Below are positions 59,408-64,000 of a stretch of DNA of 64,000 bases, in pieces (positions within the stretch are counted from its first letter, which is position 1; every line of letters begins with the position of its first letter). This DNA comes from Acanthosepion esculentum (lineage: Eukaryota > Mollusca > Cephalopoda > Sepiida > Sepiidae), in assembly GCA_964036315.1 (NCBI GenBank), contig OZ038517.1, positions 15,254,013 to 15,318,012 on the forward strand, written 5' to 3'. Below the pieces are notes generated by a model. The model was not told the DNA's origin. It did not search any database and was given only the letters and a program-made list of their open reading frames with translations. A program made the translations under genes and the position numbers.

Positions 59408-59625
59408 ATTCTTTTTATAGATACAAGTTATTTAAGTATATGCTCTGTTTATAATAAACCTTATTAAATACCATTTACCGGCCTGAGTGTCCGAGAAATT
59501 TTCATAGAAAATATTCGTCCTCCGACAGGATTCGAACCTGTATCCTATACGGAACCGTCATATAGTCTGACGTGCCTTAACCCATTCGGCCACTGAGGTT
59601 CGTTCGGTTGTCAAGGTCGAATTTA
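59383..59625 (-). mobile_element. tRNA-derived SINE, class-II-tRNA-like head, best copy
   Basis: The minus strand begins with a head close to a serine/leucine-type tRNA. Box A AGTGGCCGAATGGGTTAAGG lies about 59594-59575. A perfect five-pair anticodon stem CGTCA/TGACG follows, then a short variable stem TCC/GGA, a perfect T-stem ACAGG/CCTGT and box B GGTTCGAATCC (59538-59528). Five of seven acceptor pairs remain. The anticodon loop lacks U33, so it is not a functional tRNA. The body passes AGGCCGGTAAATG, TTTATTATAAACAGAGCAT and TATAAAAAGAATG, as in the copies at 1416-1533 and 1640-1893. Confidence 0.82.
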
Positions 59626-59639
59626 CTGCTTATAAACTT

Positions 59640-59806
59640 CAATCTTCCATGGATGAAAAGACAGTAGGAAAACTACACTTAGTTCAGCCGGCGCGTTTCG
59701 TCATTCGACGAACTTTATCAAGGTAAATATGATGGTTTAATTTAGTAAAAAGTATATATTTTAGGCTCATAAATATTCAGCAAGTTAACTGAATAGATTT
59801 AGGTGT
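59640..59806 (-). repeat. PLE terminal repeat, minus orientation
   Basis: The minus strand contains CTCATAAATATTCAGCAAG reversed at its start, then AAATATATAC, AAACCATCA, TTGATAAAGTTCGTCGAATG, ACGAAACGCG and GTCTTTTCATCCA. The same series of words occurs on the plus strand at 60348-60545, so the two are inverted copies flanking the GIY-YIG relic. GTTCGTC/GACGAAAC forms a hairpin like those of PLE termini. Confidence 0.7.
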
Positions 59807-60119
59807 TAGATTCTAGATTACGTCATGTAGTATCTTGGAAAGGAAATTTTAAAATTTAAAGCCGCTCAATAACAGGTCAACTGTAATGTCTAGGCATTTA
59901 GACCTTAGAAGACGTCATTTAGCATACTCGCAAAAAAAGAAAAAGAAATAAAGAAGAAAAAGTTTCTTGGATGGCAATATTAGATGGACGTTGGTATTAT
60001 TCTGTTCCAAAAGTCGAAATGATGGATTCAGCTTTTTTCCTTTGAGTTTTGAACACATTTATTGCATGTGTTGGCTTGGGAAATGCCGGGGCGTAGATTA
60101 ATATTTTTATAATATTCTA
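59807..60119 (-). other. PLE 3' non-coding region
   Basis: Lies between the left terminal repeat and the GIY-YIG relic. It holds two related words around ACGTCAT (TAGATTACGTCATGTAG near 59816 and AGAAGACGTCATTTAG near 59907) and a purine-rich AAAAGAAAAAGAAATAAAG tract. No coding capacity. Confidence 0.4.
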
Positions 60120-60345
60120 TGGTGGCATTTCGCTTTTGAAGAGTGTGGCATTTCTTAGACCCAAATTGTGATCGAATTTATTCTTGTGCATGACTAGTGC
60201 ATTTGTTAAATTATTATTTATGAGATCTCTTTTGTGTTTATAGACACATTTTTTTAAAATTTCTTACTTGTTTCCCCAATGTATTGTGAAGAACAGTCTA
60301 GGCAATTTATTTTATCTATGTCTAGACTGTCTCTCACAATGCATC
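60120..60345 (-). pseudogene. Penelope-like element GIY-YIG fragment
   Basis: Minus-strand translation gives 'DKINCLDCSSQYIGETSKKF' (about 60310-60255), the Cys-x2-Cys followed by Tyr-Ile-Gly-Glu of a GIY-YIG domain. After stops and a frameshift comes 'NNLTNALVMHKNKFDHNLGL' and 'NATLFKSE' (about 60200-60130), the His-containing helix of the same fold. The N-terminal GIY strand and the catalytic Glu are not readable, and no RT remains. It is flanked by terminal repeats in inverted orientation at 59640-59806 and 60348-60545. It is not the same copy or subfamily as the one at 4358-5007. Confidence 0.75.
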
Positions 60346-60347
60346 TA

Positions 60348-60545
60348 ACACCTAAAACTTTTCTGTTAACTTGCTGAATATTTATGAGCGTTCTGGAGTT
60401 TGGACATTTTGAGTAACTGTCAAATATATACTAGTTGCAAAATGAAACCATCACATTTGTCTAAAGTCTTTCGAAAGTCCAACGCGTCGACTAAAAACTA
60501 ACTATAGTTTTCGTCTTGTCTTTTCATTCATTTTATCTCTTCTAC
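60348..60545 (+). repeat. PLE terminal repeat, plus orientation (inverted partner)
   Basis: GTTAACTTGCTGAATATTTA, CAAATATATAC, GAAACCATCAC, CAACGCGTCGACT, ATAGTTTTC and GTCTTTTCATTCA follow the same order as the reverse complement of 59640-59806. It differs by indels in the middle, where the hairpin has become CTTTCGAAAG. Confidence 0.7.
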
Positions 60546-60566
60546 AGATATTCTGCATCTGAGAAT

Positions 60567-60570
<4 letters not shown>

Positions 60571-60638
<68 letters not shown>
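60571..60638. repeat. (CA)n-(TA)n compound microsatellite
   Basis: About 49 bp of AC followed by about 20 bp of TA. Confidence 0.95.
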
Positions 60639-60789
60639 GTCAATTGAAAATAAAATATAAAATAGTATTTTGTAAAAGGAGGCCGTAGACTGCCGCGTTT
60701 AAGAAGGTGCAATCAAAAAAAGCGCTCAATACAAGATCCCCAAAATTTGAGTTGTAGAGCAAAATGTAATCAGGAACCCGAAATTTCAA

Positions 60790-60836
60790 GTTACCACGCT
60801 ACCCGGGTTTCAACAGTTAGATCTCCTCAGGCAAGT
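60790..60836 (-). ncRNA. Hammerhead-like motif, weak helix II
   Basis: On the minus strand: CTGAGGA (60830-60824), a weak GAT/GTT helix II made partly of G-U pairs, GAAAC (60811-60807), helix III ACC/GGT with a CG loop, and cleavage base A at 60800. Helix I starts GCG paired with TGC and then fails. All invariant core bases are present, but helix II and helix I are poor, so it may be an old PLE terminal ribozyme. Confidence 0.42.
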
Positions 60837-61098
60837 AAGATGAAATATTTTAGTTGACACCACCACCCTTATATATGAGCATCGAAAGTTAGGGCAGAAG
60901 GGAAAAGGAGGAGGGAAAAGGCGAGAAAACAAAAACACAAAATATTTTCATCCAGGTTCGTACATACACGACAAATATTTGCTAAGGTGTCTGCACTTAG
61001 ATAACACCTCCGATCTTTCATTTAGGAGTTTGTTCTTGCTTTGGTTTGTGGCGATCATAAATGTTCTCAGATGCAGTTTATCTATATATCTATCCATC

Positions 61099-61100
<2 letters not shown>

Positions 61101-61172
<72 letters not shown>
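61101..61172. repeat. (TA)n microsatellite
   Basis: About 72 bp of TA dinucleotides, preceded by a (TATC)-like stretch. Confidence 0.95.
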
Positions 61173-61174
<2 letters not shown>

Positions 61175-61340
61175 CAATGAATCATTCATACAAAATGTAG
61201 ATTAGTAAAGTTAATGATATAAAATGGCGAAATCTTTCGCAAACAAAATTTTGAAAGGTGCATTAACCTACAAATCACTCGATGAATGTTATGATCCTTG
61301 TTTTTAAAAATTATAAGATGTATAAGCTCTTTCTTTAATA

Positions 61341-61390
61341 CGCAAGTACTTTCAACTGTACATTCAGTCATCTTCAGGCATGGAAATTAG
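61341..61390 (-). ncRNA. Degenerate hammerhead-like motif
   Basis: The minus strand gives CTGAAGA (61377-61371), a bulged T, ACTG/CAGT helix II, then GAAA followed by G and not C, and no loop space in helix III. A related inverted word, ATTTTCATGCCTGAAACGTC, lies at about 61561-61580. Probably a decayed PLE terminus. Confidence 0.3.
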
Positions 61391-61646
61391 TAAAAAAACG
61401 CACTCTGTTAAATTTAAAAAAAAATCAACCTTAGCGTTGTGACTGCACGCTCCAAAAGTTTGTATCCGTTAACAATAAAACATTTAAAAAAAAACATATT
61501 TCGATTCGAATTATTTTTTTTCGTCTCGGATGCTACCTGGATTTTACCAAAAACAAAATAATTTTCATGCCTGAAACGTCTGACAGTAATTTAAATGTTT
61601 AAATAACTCCTCGAAGAAATTAAGTTAATGCTTGTTAGCAATTTAA

Positions 61647-61648
<2 letters not shown>

Positions 61649-61728
<80 letters not shown>

Positions 61729-61802
61729 GCATGTCTGATTAAATAAATTTAATAATTTTATATATATATATATATTAATCATGTCTGATTAAATAAATTT
61801 AA

Positions 61803-61840
<38 letters not shown>

Positions 61841-61875
61841 AAGCATGTCTGATTAAATAAATTACAAACAGATTA
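61649..61875. repeat. Minisatellite of TA tract plus ATGTCTGATTAAATAAAT
   Basis: The phrase CATGTCTGATTAAATAAATT occurs three times (about 61730, 61780 and 61844), each preceded by a TA tract of variable length (about 75, 17 and 32 bp). The unique part is nearly identical in all three, so only the TA tracts vary. Confidence 0.85.
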
Positions 61876-62012
61876 CAAACTACTTATTTTATCATAATCC
61901 TTTCATATTCACGAATATTTTTCCTTGTATTACAATAAAAAGTATTCGTGAATATGAAAGGATTATGTTAAAAATAATCAGACATAATATTTGTAATTTA
62001 TTTAATCAGGCG
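61842..62012. repeat. Inverted repeat with perfect 25-bp inner arms
   Basis: 61893-61917 (CATAATCCTTTCATATTCAC plus GAATA) is the exact reverse complement of 61943-61967, with a 25-nt spacer. Pairing resumes further out, where CTGATTAAATAAATTACAAA on the left matches TTTGTAATTTATTTAATCAG on the right, giving arms of about 70 bp. Confidence 0.9.
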
Positions 62013-62066
62013 TGCCTAAAAGAGACCTGGCTGCCTAAATACGCACATCCACACATAGCCATCCCC

Positions 62067-62068
<2 letters not shown>

Positions 62069-62138
<70 letters not shown>

Positions 62139-62180
62139 TACATCTCTATATAACTACATCTCTATCTATCTACCTATCTA
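62069..62180. repeat. (TA)n tract followed by CTAT-rich repeats
   Basis: About 69 bp of TA, then CTACATCTCTATATAACTAC and TCTATCTATCTACC. Confidence 0.93.
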
Positions 62181-62261
62181 CATAACAATATACTAAGCGA
62201 AGTTTATATGCTGCGTAACATGCAAATTACAATTTGGAGGTGCCAAAATCAAACTACAGCA

Positions 62262-62850
62262 ATCTGAATATCGGGAAAGTGTTTAACAGAGGACATAAAA
62301 TGAAATATCGAAATCCGAAGGCGCATTGGTGTAGAGAAAGATGCCTTTCAAAAGCTAATCATAGTATTATGAAAAAGGAATATATTGTTAGAAACGAAGA
62401 AAAACGTTCAGGACTGTTATGTAATATCGGTCCTCCTATAAGCCAGTGAATGCCAGAAAATCTCCTCGCACACGCAGAAGAGATTTGAAGAAGCAGAAAT
62501 GTGGTTCCACAGAAGGATGCTGAGTATACCATGGACTGAACTTGTGAGTAGCGACGCAGTTTTAGAGAAAATATAAAACAGAAAAAATAAAACATATATG
62601 CTTAACATCAGGAAGAGATCATTGAAATGTGTAGGATACATAATGAGGAAAGAGAGCTAGGAAAATCTGATACTCACATGACATATTGAAGGCAAGAGGT
62701 ACAAAGGAAAGCAGCACGTAATGGATGGCAGGACGGGGATTATAAAATATAGCTAATGAACGAGATTTATTAAGGGCTACAAAGGACAGGGAAATATGGA
62801 GAGTCATGAATGCCCATGTCCTGAATGGACGCTGCACGTATAAGAAGAAC
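62262..62850 (+). pseudogene. LINE-type reverse transcriptase, C-terminal region
   Basis: The forward strand follows the thumb and C-terminal region of an animal LINE-type reverse transcriptase over about 190 codons. It reads 'GKCLTEDIK', a stop, 'NIEIRRRIGVEKDAFQKL', 'KRNILLETKKNVQDCYV', 'SECQKISS', then 'EAEMWFHRRMLSIPWTE' (about 62500-62550), 'LNIRKRSLKCVGYIMRKES' and 'RATKDREIWRVMNAHV' near 62775-62825. In-frame stops occur at least at 62301, 62370, 62439 and 62574, with later frameshifts, so it is dead. The catalytic RT core lies upstream of the preserved part and is missing; TA and CTAT repeats occupy that side. Confidence 0.8.
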
Positions 62851-62936
62851 ACCGGTAATATACTTTGGACTTTTACCCATAATAGCGATAGCATTTAAAG
62901 CGAAACTATTACCTAAAGAATTTATCAAACCTAATT

Positions 62937-63962
62937 TCACAAAAGTTTGAAATCTGGTTTCTCAAAGCTTTGAAACCTGGTTACACACAGCTTTGAAATC
63001 TGGTTTCACAAACCTTTGAAAACTGGTTTCTCAAAGCTTTGAAACTTGGTTTCACACAGCTTTGAAATCTGATTTCACAAAGCTTTGAAATCTGGTTTCT
63101 CAAAGCTTTGAAATCTGGGTTCACAAACCTTTGAAATCTGGTTTCGACAAAGCTTTCAAATCTCGTTTCTCAAATCTTTGAAATCTGGTTTGACAAAACT
63201 TTGAAATCTGGTTTTATAAAGCTTTCAAACCTGGTTTCAAAAAGCTTTGAAATCTGGTTTCTCAAACATTGAAATCTGGTTTTATAATGCTTTGAAATCT
63301 GGTTTCAGAAAGCTTTGAAATTTGGTTTCTCAAAGCTTTGAAATCTGGTTTCACAAACCTTTGAAATCTGGTTTCTCAAAGCATTCAAATCTCGTTTCTC
63401 AAATGTTTGAAATATGGTTTGACAAAACTTTGAAATCTGGTTTTATAAAGCTTTCAAACCTGGTTTCAAAAAGCTTTCAAATCTGGTTTCAGAAAGCTTT
63501 GAAATCTGGTTTCTCAAAGCTTTCAAATCTCGTTTCTCAAATATTTGAAATCTGGTTTGACAAAACTTTGAAATCTGGTTTTATAAAGCTTTCAAACCTG
63601 GTTTCAAAAAGCTTTGAAACCTGGTTTCAGAAAGCTTTGAAATCTGGTTTCTCAAAGCTTTCAAATCTCGTTTGACAAACCTTTGAAATCTGGTTTCTCA
63701 AAGCTTTGAAATGTGCTTTTACAAAGCTTTCAAATCTGGTTTTATAAAGCTTTGAAATCTGGTTTCAGAAAGCTTCGAAATTTAGTTTCTCAAAGCCTTG
63801 AAATCTGGTTTGACAAAACTTTAAAATCTGGTTTTATAAAGCTTTCAAACCTGGTTTCAAAAAGCTTTGAAATCTGGTTCTCAAACTTTGAAATCTGGTT
63901 TCACAAAGCTTTGAAATCTGTTTTTTTTAATGCTTTGAAATTTGGTTTCACAAAACTTTGAA
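62937..63962 (+). repeat. 23-bp minisatellite, about 44 copies
   Basis: The unit is AAAGCTTTGAAATCTGGTTT followed by CTC, CAC, CAG, GAC or TAT variants; 3 x 23 = 69 bp keeps frames open. Internal marker GACAAAACTTTGAAATC recurs at 63192, 63421, 63559 and 63812, i.e. multiples of 23 bp (one short by one). The AAAGCTTT palindrome and TTGAAA/TTCAAA swaps are typical. Open frames give Lys-Ser-Gly-Phe/Glu-Ile-Trp-Phe repeats that I treat as artefacts. Confidence 0.93.
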
Positions 63963-64000
63963 AAGTCAGTAATTCTCGGTCTATTCCAACGGACGAAACG
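63963..64000. other. Window edge, possible start of another terminal motif
   Basis: The minisatellite stops and the last bases read CCAACGGACGAAACG. GGACGAAAC resembles the 3' half of a hammerhead or PLE terminus, but the window ends before this can be judged. Confidence 0.25.

Noticed and set aside
59505..59605. Functional tRNA gene on the minus strand
   Set aside because: The anticodon loop lacks U33, two acceptor pairs are broken, and the sequence continues into a SINE body found in other copies.
62359..62894. Minus-strand ORFs over the LINE relic
   Set aside because: They are antisense shadows of the plus-strand reverse transcriptase remnant.

Overview
The window is non-coding, repeat-dominated DNA from an animal genome. 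I found no intact host gene, no bacterial-type operon and no CRISPR array. Long (TA)n and (CA)n microsatellites, several Penelope-like retroelement (PLE) relics with GIY-YIG domains, tRNA-derived SINEs, non-LTR, Ty3/gypsy and mariner relics together suggest a marine invertebrate. A cephalopod-like mollusc is my best guess, but that is an inference and not proven by the sequence.

Left flank (1-10180). This is a graveyard of mobile elements: a 125-bp tandem repeat, a non-LTR reverse transcriptase scrap joined to a SINE-type tail, a class-II-tRNA-derived SINE, and a second tRNA-derived SINE on the minus strand that carries a structurally complete hammerhead ribozyme motif. These are followed by a decayed mariner transposase, an almost perfect 88-bp palindrome, a PLE GIY-YIG fragment with its own minus-strand hammerhead downstream, and a decayed minus-strand Ty3/gypsy element (gag, protease, RT, RNase H, integrase). 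The 5' end of the gypsy element is lost at the edge of the satellite.

Centre (10181-57945). About 47.8 kb is one uninterrupted tandem array of an 85-bp, AT-rich, purine-rich satellite, roughly 560 units in a single orientation. The array is mosaic. There is a 168-bp dimer domain built from 84-bp units, a 340-bp tetramer repeated four times, a 593-bp heptamer nested in a 1,948-bp super-repeat, an 847-bp tandem duplication, and dispersed copies of the same block about 3.3 kb, 5.25 kb and 1.9 kb apart. One very homogeneous domain covers 38-53 kb and the margins are diverged. The long open frames in this array are by-products of units whose length is divisible by three.

Right flank (57946-64000). 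This holds microsatellites, foldback structures, a well-preserved minus-strand SINE, a PLE relic bracketed by terminal repeats in inverted orientation, further hammerhead-like motifs of decreasing quality, the C-terminal part of a LINE reverse transcriptase, and a 23-bp minisatellite of about 1 kb that runs almost to the window edge.

The parts do not form a pathway. The most notable signals are the self-cleaving ribozyme motifs linked to both a SINE and PLEs, and the nested higher-order architecture of the 85-bp satellite.
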